From the NCBI GenBank assembly GCA_031289445.1, contig JAITPL010000180.1, forward strand, positions 1 through 18,189: a DNA stretch of 18,189 nt, written 5' to 3'. The stretch comes from Tannerella sp. Its GTDB lineage: Bacteria > Bacteroidota > Bacteroidia > Bacteroidales > Tannerellaceae. Position numbers and translations under genes: made by a program. The first letter of the stretch is position 1; the number at the start of each line of letters is the position of its first letter. Shown here one piece after another: positions 8,079-16,032 of the stretch. Below the pieces are notes generated by a model that did not search any database, was not told the origin of the DNA, and saw nothing but the letters and a program-made list of their open reading frames with translations.

Positions 8079-8828
8079 TTATTCTTTATTCCATATCTCC
8101 CATGAGACAAAGGCTTGGAGAAGCAACATTTCGAGGCCGTTCTTGACGGTGGCGCCACGCTCGCGTCCGCGCTTCATGAAAAGCGTCTCGTCGGGATTAT
8201 AAATCAAGTCGTAAAGGATATGATCGGGCGTCAAACACTCGTAGGGCAGTTCGGGACAAGTCTCGGTCTTGGGATACATCCCCAAAGGCGTGGCGTTGAC
8301 AATCACCTTGTAGTAGTCAAGCGTGTGCTGGTTGATATCGCTGTATGTGATGCAGAACTCTTGCGGCGTGCGCGAAACGAATGTGGCATAGACGCCCAAC
8401 TGCTTCAATCCGTGATAGATAGCTTTCGATGCGCCGCCGGTACCGAGTATCAGCGCGTACTTGTGCTTCTCGGTGAGCAGCGGTTGTACCGACTGCTTGA
8501 AGCCGGTTATATCCGAGTTATGCCCCTCAAGAATCAGCTTGCCGAACGTGCCGCGCTTGAACTTAATCACATTGACTGCCCCGATATTACTTGCGTTCTC
8601 GGTGATGCCGTCGAGTAGCGGGATGACGTTGACCTTGTGAGGCAGAGTAACGTTCAGACCGCATAAGGCAGGGTTTTCGCGCAAGACATACTTCAGGTCG
8701 CTGACATCCTCAATCACGAAATTAATATACTCTGCATCAATGCCTTCAGAGGCAAACTTGTTATTAAAATAATCCTTTGAGAACGAGTGTCCCAACGGAT
8801 AACCTATCAAACCGTACAATTTTTTCAT
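8079..8828 (-). CDS. aroE: Shikimate dehydrogenase
   Basis: A 249-residue enzyme that reduces 3-dehydroshikimate to shikimate with NADPH, in the pathway to aromatic amino acids and chorismate. The N-terminal substrate domain shows YPLGHSFSKDYFN (10-22, with the shikimate-binding serines) and NVTLPHKVNVIPLLD (59-73) with the catalytic Lys65. Asp106 in EGHNSDITGF is its partner. The Rossmann domain has the nucleotide turn ILGTGGASKA (127-136) and NATPLGMYP. The C-terminus (NGLEMLLLQAFVSWEIW) is the usual closing helix. The length, slightly short of the Escherichia coli enzyme, is normal for Bacteroidota. It is the last gene of the leftward phoH-purC-aroE operon, 5 nt after the purC stop. Its final codons are duplicated downstream. 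Confidence 0.95.
   Translation of the reverse strand: MKKLYGLIGYPLGHSFSKDYFNNKFASEGIDAEYINFVIEDVSDLKYVLRENPALCGLNVTLPHKVNVIPLLDGITENASNIGAVNVIKFKRGTFGKLILEGHNSDITGFKQSVQPLLTEKHKYALILGTGGASKAIYHGLKQLGVYATFVSRTPQEFCITYSDINQHTLDYYKVIVNATPLGMYPKTETCPELPYECLTPDHILYDLIYNPDETLFMKRGRERGATVKNGLEMLLLQAFVSWEIWNKE
8080..8106. repeat. Direct repeat copy 2: terminal codons of aroE
   Basis: Functional copy of the 27-bp repeat, containing the last codons of aroE and most of its stop. Between the two copies (8036-8079) is AT-rich sequence with a weak inverted repeat, ATTCG and CGAAT around 8044-8061. Confidence 0.85.
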
Positions 8829-8833
8829 CCAGT

Positions 8834-9814
8834 TTACATTATATAGTCAACCCCTATGCTGAAAAGATAGTTCATCGTATTCTCGTATATACGGCCATAG
8901 ATACCGATATGACGCTCTTTACTCTCGTCTTCCCTGACGAACTGTTCGCCTGTAATCTTTTCGTAAAGCTCTATATATCTGTTAGATATGGCTTCGACGA
9001 TTTCGGGCGTCATTTCGGGAACTTGCTGCCCTACCCTACCTTGAAAACCGTTCTCCATCAGCCACTCGCGCACAAATTCCTTAGACAGTTGTCGTTGCGG
9101 CTCGCCTTTCTCGAAGCGATCCTGATAGCCATCCGAGTAGAAGTAACGCGAGGAGTCGGGGGTATGAATCTCGTCCATAAGATATATTTTGTCGTCGCGC
9201 TTACCAAACTCATACTTGGTATCAACGAGTATCAATCCGCGTTGGGCGGCAATCTCCGTGCCGCGTGCAAAGAGGGCGAGCGCATATTTCTCAATCACGG
9301 CGTAATCGTCCGCCGAGGCGAGACCCCGCGCTATAATGTCTTCTTTCGATATATCCTCGTCATGCTGACCCTGCTCCGCCTTGGTTGTAGGCGTAACTAT
9401 AGGAGTCGGGAACTTCTCGTTCTCGCGCATACCGTCGGGTAGCCGTATGCCGCAAATCTCGCGGGCGCCGCTTTGGTAGGCACGCCAGGCGCTACCGCAC
9501 AGATAGCCGCGCACAATCATCTCTACCGGAAAACCCTGACAGCAGATACCGACCGTAACGTTCGGGTCGGGTGTGCCAAGCTTCCAGTTAGGACAAATAT
9601 CCTGAGTGTCGTCAAGAAATTTTGCCGCTATCTGGTTGAGTACCTGACCCTTATAAGGAATACCCTTGGGTAAAACCACATCAAAGGCCGAAATACGGTC
9701 GGTTACTATCACGACTAACTTGTCGGAACTGATAAAATAAACGTCGCGAACCTTGCCGCGATAAAATCCGTTCCCTCTGGGAAACTGAATCTCTGTACTT
9801 GTAAATGCTTTCAT
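8834..9814 (-). CDS. purC: Phosphoribosylaminoimidazole-succinocarboxamide (SAICAR) synthase
   Basis: A 326-residue cytoplasmic enzyme that joins aspartate to CAIR with ATP, making SAICAR in purine synthesis. Family motifs seen are [11 protein letters not shown] (18-28, nucleotide loop), [11 protein letters not shown] (35-45), [10 protein letters not shown] (101-110), LVDTKYEFG (196-204) and [13 protein letters not shown] (212-224). It is the longer Bacteroidota/eukaryote-like form (about 310-330 residues) rather than the roughly 240-residue Escherichia coli form. It starts 14 nt after the phoH stop and ends 5 nt before the aroE start, so the three genes probably share a transcript. Nothing appears broken. 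Confidence 0.96.
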   Translation of the reverse strand: MKAFTSTEIQFPRGNGFYRGKVRDVYFISSDKLVVIVTDRISAFDVVLPKGIPYKGQVLNQIAAKFLDDTQDICPNWKLGTPDPNVTVGICCQGFPVEMIVRGYLCGSAWRAYQSGAREICGIRLPDGMRENEKFPTPIVTPTTKAEQGQHDEDISKEDIIARGLASADDYAVIEKYALALFARGTEIAAQRGLILVDTKYEFGKRDDKIYLMDEIHTPDSSRYFYSDGYQDRFEKGEPQRQLSKEFVREWLMENGFQGRVGQQVPEMTPEIVEAISNRYIELYEKITGEQFVREDESKERHIGIYGRIYENTMNYLFSIGVDYIM

Positions 9815-9828
9815 AATTTATTTAATTT

Positions 9829-10758
9829 TTAAGTTTTCTCGTATGCTTCGACAATGCGTTGCACTAACTTGTGGCGGACGATGTCTTTCTTCTCGAAACG
9901 GATACGTCCGATGCCCGGAACATGCTCGAGAACTTCCATCGCGTGAACGAGACCCGACTTCGCCGTTGGCGGCAAGTCTATCTGCGTAGTGTCGCCGGTA
10001 ACAATCATCTTGGCGTTAACGCCGAGCCTTGTAAGGAACATCTTTATCTGAAGCTTCGTAGTGTTCTGCGCTTCGTCAAGGATGATTACGGCGTCGTTCA
10101 GCGTCCTGCCCCGCATGAATGCAAGCGGCGCTATCTGAATGGTGTTGTTCTCCATAAACTCCTTGAGCTTGGCCGAAGGTATCATCTCCTGCAAAGCATC
10201 ATAGAGAGGCTGTAGATACGGGTCGAGCTTGTCCTTCATCTCGCCCGGAAGGAAGCCTAATTTCTCGCCGGCCTCGACTGCCGGACGGCTCAATATCAAC
10301 CGCCTCGCCTGCTTGTTCTTCAACGCCTTGACAGCCAAAGCTATAGCCACGTAAGTCTTGCCCGACCCGGCAGGCCCGACGACAAAAACCAAGTCGTTAT
10401 CGTCGAAGCTCTTGACCAGCTTCTGCTGATTCTCCGAACGCGCTGTTATAACCTTGCCGTTCATGCCGTAGATAATGATATTGTCCTGCTTCTCGACCTC
10501 TATCTTCTCGCCGCGAACTATGCCGGTAATCACGTCCTCCGTTATGCTGTTGAACGATTCGCAATATTTCTCTATCTCGCGTATCTTGCGAAGGAAATTT
10601 TCCGATTCATCCTCGTCGCCGATGACTTTCATCACGTTGCCGCGCGCCACTATCCGCAACTTGGGGAAGAGATTCTTAACAAGTTGCAAATGAGAGTTAT
10701 TGACTCCGTAAAACGTAAGCGGGTCAACGTTTTCAAGTATATAAATACGTTCAATCAT
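9829..10758 (-). CDS. phoH: PhoH family ATPase (PhoH/YbeZ-like)
   Basis: A cytoplasmic P-loop ATPase of the PhoH family, thought to act in RNA metabolism together with YbeY; the name comes from phosphate-starvation induction of the Escherichia coli founder. I chose the ATG at 10758, giving 309 residues that begin MIERIYILENVDPLTFYGVN as in relatives. An in-frame ATG at 10827 would add an unrelated tail and pass through the promoter. The N-terminal region (1-90) resembles a small RNA-binding domain. Walker A is VGPAGSGKT (127-135); Walker B is VIILDEAQN (224-232); TGDTTQIDLP (254-263) and RPAVEAGEKLGFLPG (158-172) are also typical. It is the first gene of the operon with purC and aroE. The -7 box ends only 4 nt before the ATG, so the transcript may have almost no leader. 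Confidence 0.93.
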   Translation of the reverse strand: MIERIYILENVDPLTFYGVNNSHLQLVKNLFPKLRIVARGNVMKVIGDEDESENFLRKIREIEKYCESFNSITEDVITGIVRGEKIEVEKQDNIIIYGMNGKVITARSENQQKLVKSFDDNDLVFVVGPAGSGKTYVAIALAVKALKNKQARRLILSRPAVEAGEKLGFLPGEMKDKLDPYLQPLYDALQEMIPSAKLKEFMENNTIQIAPLAFMRGRTLNDAVIILDEAQNTTKLQIKMFLTRLGVNAKMIVTGDTTQIDLPPTAKSGLVHAMEVLEHVPGIGRIRFEKKDIVRHKLVQRIVEAYEKT

Positions 10759-10762
10759 GCCA

Positions 10763-10809
10763 CAAAGATACAAATAAATTGTTTGTTTGAAAAACAATTT
10801 GTATCTTTG
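10763..10809. promoter_or_regulatory. Symmetric divergent promoter region between phoH and the alkaline phosphatase gene
   Basis: CAAAGATACAAAT (10763-10775) is the exact inverse complement of ATTTGTATCTTTG (10797-10809). Each outer end is a TATCTTTG -7 box: minus strand 10770-10763 for phoH, plus strand 10802-10809 for the phosphatase. Allowing a 4-nt gap, the match extends to about 18 nt per arm (AATTGTTT-like inner parts). For the rightward promoter, ATTG (10778-10781) lies 20 nt upstream of the -7 box; for the leftward one a T-rich stretch occupies the -33 position. The two -33 regions overlap, so polymerase binding in one direction should hinder the other. Confidence 0.7.
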
Positions 10810-10840
10810 TCGCGATTTTAACAACATAATTTTATTTAAT

Positions 10841-12238
10841 ATGAGAAAGATTTACTTGATTACAGTTCTTTTAGTTGTATTTACCTGTTCGCAAGCATTG
10901 TTCGGACAAGCTAAATATGTATTCTTTTTTATCGGCGACGGCATGGGAGTCAACCAGGTCAATATCACCGAGGTTTATCTGTCAGCCCTCAAGGGCGAGC
11001 GCGGCTCGGCCTCATTACAGATGACGCAGTTCCCTTCAGCTTCGCTGGTTACCACCTTTTCGTACAATAACGATGTTACCGATTCGGCAGCCAGCGGTAC
11101 AGCATTGGCGACCGGAAAGAAAACAAATAACGGTTATATAGGTGTAGATCCTGATAATCAGCCTATTGAAACCATAGCCGAGAAAGCCAAAAAGGCAGGC
11201 AAAAAAGTTGGCATAGCATCAACGGTACCTATCAATCATGCTACTCCGGCCTCGTTCTACGGCCATCAGAAAGACCGCGGCATGTACTATGAGCTATCGC
11301 AAGACCTTATCAAGTCGAACTTTGACTTCTTTGCAGGCGGCAGTTTCTATAACCGTGACGTGCTCTACGACAAGTCGAAAGCGCCGGATATATATCCGCA
11401 GATTGAAAAGGCCGGTTACACGATATTTCATGGCTATGACGAGTTCAAGGCCGGCGCTTCCAAAGCAGGCAAAATCATTTTGCTGCAAAAGGATTGGGAA
11501 AATGCCAACGAACTGCCGTCGGCTATCGACCGCAAAGCAAACGATCTCACACTCAAGCAGATAACGGAGGCCGCTATCGAAGCCCTGATGAAAGACAATA
11601 AAAAGGGATTTTTCGTGATGCTCGAAGGCGGAAAAATCGACTGGGCGGGTCACGGCAACGATGTGGCCACGGTTATTCAAGAAGTGATTGATATGGATGA
11701 GGCTATCAAGGTGGCTTTCGAGTTCTATAAAAAGCATCCCAACGAGACGCTGATAATTATCTCGGCCGACCATGATACAGGCGGTATCACAGCAGGTCGT
11801 GGAAGCCTGAATATCAAGTGCTTACAGTATCAGAAACAGTCGCAGGACGAACTGACCAAACTCATCAACGAATTGGTTAAGTCGAAGAGTGGCAAGCCGT
11901 CATGGGAAGACGTAAAAGGCTTACTGACAGAGTCTATGGGCTTCTGGCGCGATGTACCGATCAATTGGGAGAACGAAAAAATCCTGCGGGATACTTACGA
12001 AGCCACAATAGCCAAAAACAGAGACGCCAAGGACGAAAACCTCTATTCGCAGAACTCGCAGCTTGCCGCCAAAGCCAAGCAGATACTGAACGATATAGCG
12101 CGAGTAGGATGGGCTACAACCTCACATTCAGCCGGTTATGTGCCTGTCTTCGCTATTGGCGCCGGCGCCAATCTCTTTACTCAAAAGATTGACAACACCG
12201 AAATACCAAAGAGAATAGCTCAAGCAGCCAAGTACTAA
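10841..12238 (+). CDS. Secreted alkaline phosphatase (PhoA superfamily)
   Basis: A 465-residue phosphomonoesterase. I start at the ATG at 10841, because it gives a clean signal peptide (MRKIYLITVLLVVFTCSQAL, cleaved near FGQA); the upstream in-frame ATG at 10787 lies inside the promoter. Active-site marks are FFIGDGMG with metal ligand Asp33; the phosphorylated serine in TDSAASGTA (Ser82) with TGKKTNNGYIG following; MLEGGKIDWAGHGND with Glu262, Asp267 and His271; SADHDTGG with Asp310, His311 and Asp312; and TSHSAGYVP with His429. All expected zinc and magnesium ligands are therefore present. The protein should be periplasmic, releasing phosphate from organic esters. It is the first gene of a two-gene unit with the GH105 lipoprotein (14 nt apart) and is divergent from phoH; phosphate-responsive control is attractive but not shown. 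Confidence 0.93.
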   Translation: MRKIYLITVLLVVFTCSQALFGQAKYVFFFIGDGMGVNQVNITEVYLSALKGERGSASLQMTQFPSASLVTTFSYNNDVTDSAASGTALATGKKTNNGYIGVDPDNQPIETIAEKAKKAGKKVGIASTVPINHATPASFYGHQKDRGMYYELSQDLIKSNFDFFAGGSFYNRDVLYDKSKAPDIYPQIEKAGYTIFHGYDEFKAGASKAGKIILLQKDWENANELPSAIDRKANDLTLKQITEAAIEALMKDNKKGFFVMLEGGKIDWAGHGNDVATVIQEVIDMDEAIKVAFEFYKKHPNETLIIISADHDTGGITAGRGSLNIKCLQYQKQSQDELTKLINELVKSKSGKPSWEDVKGLLTESMGFWRDVPINWENEKILRDTYEATIAKNRDAKDENLYSQNSQLAAKAKQILNDIARVGWATTSHSAGYVPVFAIGAGANLFTQKIDNTEIPKRIAQAAKY

Positions 12239-12252
12239 TCCCCTTAAAATAT

Positions 12253-13374
12253 ATGCTTATGAGTATCAGAAGTTTGATTTTATGCCTTGTGGTTACGGTT
12301 TTTTTCTGTACCTCCTGTAAGACGAAGACAGATAGCGTAGATTTTTTTGATGCTTCGTATATCAAGGAAATACTGAACAAGACAGCCGAATGGCAGGTTG
12401 CGCACCCGCTTCACAGTCAGCGCGACTGGACAAACGGCGCTTTCTATGCCGGCGTGTTTGCTGCATGGCAAACGACCGGCTCCGAGCGACTTTACAACTC
12501 GATGATTGCCATGGCGAGCGATTCAAACAAATGGCAGCCCGGAAATCGCTGGTTTCATGCCGACGACCATGTTATTTGTCAGACTTATATCGACTTGTAT
12601 CGCTCGGGAAAACTGAAGCAAGACGCCTCACTGCTGCAACCTACGATAGATTCAATCAGTAAATTTCTTGCCAATCCGTATCCTTATCGAGGCGTACAGG
12701 TCATCAAATGGTGGTGGTGCGACGCTCTTTTCATGGGGCCTCCGGCGCTCGTCAAACTGAGCAGGACAATCGGCGACAACAGTCTTATAGATTCAATGGA
12801 CGTGTATTATCGCGAGTGCTACGACCTGCTCTACAACAAGCAGGAACGTCTGTTTGCGCGCGATCTTTACTATGTCATCAAAGGCGACTCCACCGACAGA
12901 TACGAACAAAACGGCAAACTGATATTCTGGTCGCGAGGCAACGGCTGGGTGATGGGCGGTCTGGTCCGCCTCCTGCAAGAACTGCCTGCCAACTATCCCA
13001 ATCGCCCTTTCTACGAATCATTATATAAGGAAATGAGCGCCCGCATTGTTGAGATACAACAGGAAGACGGCCTTTGGCGAGCAAGCCTTCTGGACCCTGA
13101 AGCATACCCCGGCGGCGAAGTAAGCGGCTCGGGCTTCTTCTGCTACGCTTTGGCCTGGGGCGTGAACAACGGTTTGCTTGATGCGGCGACTTATCGTCCG
13201 GCAGCCGAGAAAGCCTGGGTAGCGCTCAATAAATGCGTAAACGAAGAAGGTCGCGTAGGTTGGGTACAGCCTGTAGGCGCCGACCCGCGCCGTAATTTCA
13301 GCGCCGACAGTTGGGAAGTGTATGGCACAGGCGCTTTCCTGCTCGCCGGCAGCGAAATTATCAAGTTGAAATAA
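12253..13374 (+). CDS. GH105 family unsaturated glucuronyl/galacturonyl hydrolase, lipoprotein
   Basis: A 373-residue glycoside hydrolase resembling YteR/YesR, which remove the 4,5-unsaturated uronic acid left by pectin (rhamnogalacturonan) lyases. The N-terminus is a lipoprotein signal: hydrophobic residues 7-18, then FCTSC with the lipid-bearing Cys22, so it is membrane anchored. Motifs include QRDWTNGAFYAGVFAAW (56-72), WFHADDHVICQTY (100-112), KWWWCDALFMGPPAL (152-166) with probable catalytic Asp157, FWSRGNGWVMGGL (225-237), GSGFFCYALAWG and SWEVYGTGAFLLAGSE at the end, all typical of the alpha6/alpha6 barrel. A second start two codons later (12259) is possible and changes nothing. It follows the phosphatase by 14 nt, probably one transcript. 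No susCD pair or lyase is visible nearby. Precise substrate unknown. Confidence 0.9.
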   Translation: MLMSIRSLILCLVVTVFFCTSCKTKTDSVDFFDASYIKEILNKTAEWQVAHPLHSQRDWTNGAFYAGVFAAWQTTGSERLYNSMIAMASDSNKWQPGNRWFHADDHVICQTYIDLYRSGKLKQDASLLQPTIDSISKFLANPYPYRGVQVIKWWWCDALFMGPPALVKLSRTIGDNSLIDSMDVYYRECYDLLYNKQERLFARDLYYVIKGDSTDRYEQNGKLIFWSRGNGWVMGGLVRLLQELPANYPNRPFYESLYKEMSARIVEIQQEDGLWRASLLDPEAYPGGEVSGSGFFCYALAWGVNNGLLDAATYRPAAEKAWVALNKCVNEEGRVGWVQPVGADPRRNFSADSWEVYGTGAFLLAGSEIIKLK

Positions 13375-13388
13375 AATTATTACCTTTA

Positions 13389-13404
13389 TGGCACGATTAT
13401 TGTA
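13389..13404 (+). promoter_or_regulatory. Candidate sigma-54 (-24/-12) promoter of clpC
   Basis: TGGCAC (13389-13394), exactly five nucleotides, then TTGTA (13400-13404): the RpoN pattern TGGCAC-N5-TTGCA with one mismatch at the C of TTGC. Transcription would begin about 11-12 nt after, near 13415, giving a leader of some 23 nt before the ATG at 13438. A weak TACCTTTA (13381-13388), one base off TAnnTTTG, abuts it but lacks a -33 element. No other sequence in the gap looks like a promoter. Confidence 0.6.
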
Positions 13405-13437
13405 ATACCGTCGTTATAAATAATATAAAATTGCTTT

Positions 13438-15990
13438 ATGATAAAGAACAATTATACAAAGAGGTTAAGCGAGGTGATTGAATATAGTCGGGAAGAGGCT
13501 TCGCGGCTGCAAAATCATATAATCGAGACCGAGCATCTTGTGCTTGGGGTTTTGCGCGACGGCGAGGGTAAAGCCTGCCGGATACTGCGCGAAATGGACG
13601 TCGATTTGAGAGAACTGAAAAAGAGTATTGAACGCAACTTGTGCAATGATCATGATAGTGGAACTGTCATGTCGATTAACGATATAGAAATAAGCGCTTC
13701 GGCCGAGCAGACATTGAAGTTGAGCACGCTCGAATCGTTTCAGATGAAAAGCCCCCAGACCGGTACGGAGCACCTGATACTCTCGGTTTTGAAAGACAAA
13801 CTCAATATTGTAACGAAATATCTTGAGACGATGGGCATTACTTACGGCGAGTTTTACAATCATATAGCGCAAACTACAGACCACGTTGTTCCGCCACTGA
13901 TTAAGAGCGGTTATACCGAGGACGAAGAGAGCGACGACGATGAGGAGGAAGAAGAATCGACTAAGCAGACACAACCGAGGAGCGAGGCCAAGACAAGCGC
14001 CAAACAGGCTACTAAAGTAACCAATGCGGATACTCCGACTATCGACGCTTTCGGTTTCGACATGACAAAAGCAGCTGCCGAGGGGCGGCTTGACCCTATC
14101 GTCGGTCGCGAGAAAGAGATAGAGCGGCTGGCGCAGATACTGAGCCGCCGAAAGAAAAACAATCCGGTGCTTATAGGCGAGCCGGGAGTAGGCAAATCGG
14201 CCATTGTCGAAGGACTTGCGCAGAGGATTATGCAACACAAGATTTCGCGCTCGCTGTTCAATAAGCGGGTAGTAAACCTTGATTTGGCAGCTTTGGTGGC
14301 AGGCACCAAGTATCGCGGACAGTTCGAGGAACGTATCAAATCCATCATCAACGAGATGGCCAAGAACACCGACATCATTCTGTTTATCGACGAGATACAT
14401 ACTATGGTAGGCGCAGGCTCGGCCTCCGGCTCCATGGATGCAGCCAACATACTCAAGCCCGCTCTGTCGCGTGGCGAGATACAGTGCATTGGCGCTACTA
14501 CCCTCAACGAATATCGCAACAGCATAGAGCGTGACGGCGCTCTGGAACGGCGTTTTCAGAAGGTCATCGTTGACCCTACAACGGCTGAGGAAACACTTCA
14601 GATTCTACATAATATAAAAGAGCGTTACGAAGACCACCACAATACCCGCTATACCGACAACGCCCTCGAAGCGTGTGTCAAACTGACAGACCGCTATATC
14701 AACGACCGCAATTTCCCTGACAAGGCCATAGATGCTTTGGACGAAGCCGGCTCGCGGATGCACATCTCGAATATCGTTGTGCCGCAGCATATCGAGGACT
14801 TGGAGAAGCAGATAGAGGCCGTCAAGGAAGAAAAACAGGCTGCCGTCAGGGTGCAGAACTTCGAGCTGGCAGTTGGCTATCGCGACAAGGAACGCAATCT
14901 GATTGCAGAGTTTGAAGCCGCCAAGGACGAATGGAACAGGAAGATGCAGGAACATCGCGAGACTGTCGATGAAGAGAAGGTTGCAGAGGTAGTGGCGATG
15001 ATGTCGGGCGTGCCGGTGCAGCGTATAGCCAAGTCGGAAAACTTGCGCCTGCTCGAAATGGAAGATATTCTGAAAAACAAAGTTATAGGTCAGGATGACG
15101 CTGTTCATAAAATTGTGAAAGCTATTCAGCGCAACCGTATAGGCCTCAAAGACCCAAATAAGCCGATCGGCACTTTTATGTTTTTAGGGCCGACAGGCGT
15201 AGGCAAGACTTATCTCACGAAAGTGCTGGCTGAATTTCTGTTCGGCTCACCCGATTCGCTTATCCGCATAGATATGAGCGAGTACCTCGAAAAGTTTGCC
15301 GTATCGCGGCTTATAGGAGCGCCTCCGGGATATGTGGGCTATGAAGACGGAGGTCAGCTGACCGAAAAAGTGCGCCGTCACCCCTACTCTATCGTCCTGC
15401 TCGACGAGATGGAAAAAGCGCATCCGGACGTGTTCAACCTGCTGCTGCAAGTGCTCGACGAAGGACATCTGACCGACAGCCTCGGACGCAAGATAAACTT
15501 CAAGAACACTATCCTGATAATGACCTCCAATATAGGCACTCGACAGTTGAAGGATTTCGGTCGCGGCATAGGTTTCCATCCCGGAAACAGCGAGCAAACA
15601 GACCGCGAGGTGGCTCAAAACGTTATCAAAAAGGCGCTCAACAAGACATTCTCGCCCGAATTTATCAACCGCGTGGACGATATAGTTATCTTCGACCCGC
15701 TCGAAAAGGAATCAATCAACAAAATCATTGATATAGAGCTGAAAACCGTGCTTAGCCGTATTGGCGAGAGCGGCTACAAGATAAAGATAACCGACCGGAT
15801 ACGCGACTTTATTGCCTCTAAAGGCTACGACGTGCAGTATGGCGCCCGTCCGATGAAACGCGCTATACAGAAGTATGTCGAAGACGAACTTGCCGACATC
15901 ATCATCCGCGAAGAGGTTAAACAGGGCGACGAGGTAAGCCTCGATTACGACAAGACAAGCGACAAAGTTGTTCGCGATGTCGGTAATTAA
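13438..15990 (+). CDS. clpC: ClpC-type AAA+ unfoldase, ATP-binding subunit of Clp protease
   Basis: An 850-residue two-domain AAA+ chaperone that unfolds proteins and threads them into ClpP. Order: paired Clp_N repeats (about 1-150, with [10 protein letters not shown] and [10 protein letters not shown]); an acidic linker [14 protein letters not shown] (161-174); AAA1 with Walker A GEPGVGKS (247-254) and Walker B ILFIDE (314-319); a coiled UVR-like segment [15 protein letters not shown] (471-485), which marks ClpC rather than ClpA or ClpB; AAA2 with Walker A GPTGVGKT (584-591), Walker B VLLDEME (653-659) and the pore-type [12 protein letters not shown] at 711-713 fits the ClpP-binding loop, absent from ClpB. 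The C-terminal D2-small domain ends [20 protein letters not shown]. It is a single-gene unit, with a sigma-54-like promoter 34 nt before the start. Confidence 0.94.
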   Translation: MIKNNYTKRLSEVIEYSREEASRLQNHIIETEHLVLGVLRDGEGKACRILREMDVDLRELKKSIERNLCNDHDSGTVMSINDIEISASAEQTLKLSTLESFQMKSPQTGTEHLILSVLKDKLNIVTKYLETMGITYGEFYNHIAQTTDHVVPPLIKSGYTEDEESDDDEEEEESTKQTQPRSEAKTSAKQATKVTNADTPTIDAFGFDMTKAAAEGRLDPIVGREKEIERLAQILSRRKKNNPVLIGEPGVGKSAIVEGLAQRIMQHKISRSLFNKRVVNLDLAALVAGTKYRGQFEERIKSIINEMAKNTDIILFIDEIHTMVGAGSASGSMDAANILKPALSRGEIQCIGATTLNEYRNSIERDGALERRFQKVIVDPTTAEETLQILHNIKERYEDHHNTRYTDNALEACVKLTDRYINDRNFPDKAIDALDEAGSRMHISNIVVPQHIEDLEKQIEAVKEEKQAAVRVQNFELAVGYRDKERNLIAEFEAAKDEWNRKMQEHRETVDEEKVAEVVAMMSGVPVQRIAKSENLRLLEMEDILKNKVIGQDDAVHKIVKAIQRNRIGLKDPNKPIGTFMFLGPTGVGKTYLTKVLAEFLFGSPDSLIRIDMSEYLEKFAVSRLIGAPPGYVGYEDGGQLTEKVRRHPYSIVLLDEMEKAHPDVFNLLLQVLDEGHLTDSLGRKINFKNTILIMTSNIGTRQLKDFGRGIGFHPGNSEQTDREVAQNVIKKALNKTFSPEFINRVDDIVIFDPLEKESINKIIDIELKTVLSRIGESGYKIKITDRIRDFIASKGYDVQYGARPMKRAIQKYVEDELADIIIREEVKQGDEVSLDYDKTSDKVVRDVGN

Positions 15991-15996
15991 ATAAAA

Positions 15997-16014
15997 TTCC
16001 GTATATTTGCGGAA
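15997..16014 (+). promoter_or_regulatory. -7 promoter box within an inverted repeat, upstream of the tldD-like gene
   Basis: TATATTTG (16002-16009) matches TAnnTTTG and is enclosed by TTCCG (15997-16001) and CGGAA (16010-16014). The start codon is 23 nt further on. No -33 TTTG is seen at the right distance. The dyad may be an operator on the promoter or a small transcript-end hairpin of clpC, whose stop is at 15990. Confidence 0.45.
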
Positions 16015-16032
16015 ATTATAAATCAATTTACT

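Noticed and set aside
10759..10827. Upstream in-frame start extending phoH by 23 codons
   Set aside because: The extension would lie inside the divergent promoter and adds residues unlike PhoH proteins; the ATG at 10758 gives the usual N-terminus.
10787..10840. Upstream in-frame start for the alkaline phosphatase
   Set aside because: It falls inside the promoter dyad, before the -7 box; the ATG at 10841 gives a proper signal peptide.
10763..13374. A complete polysaccharide utilisation locus around the GH105 gene
   Set aside because: No SusC/SusD pair, lyase, or hybrid two-component regulator is present next to it in this window.
13465..14400. Leftward open frame of 311 codons opposite clpC
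   Set aside because: Antisense shadow of a clearly conserved gene; it has no family features and no promoter.
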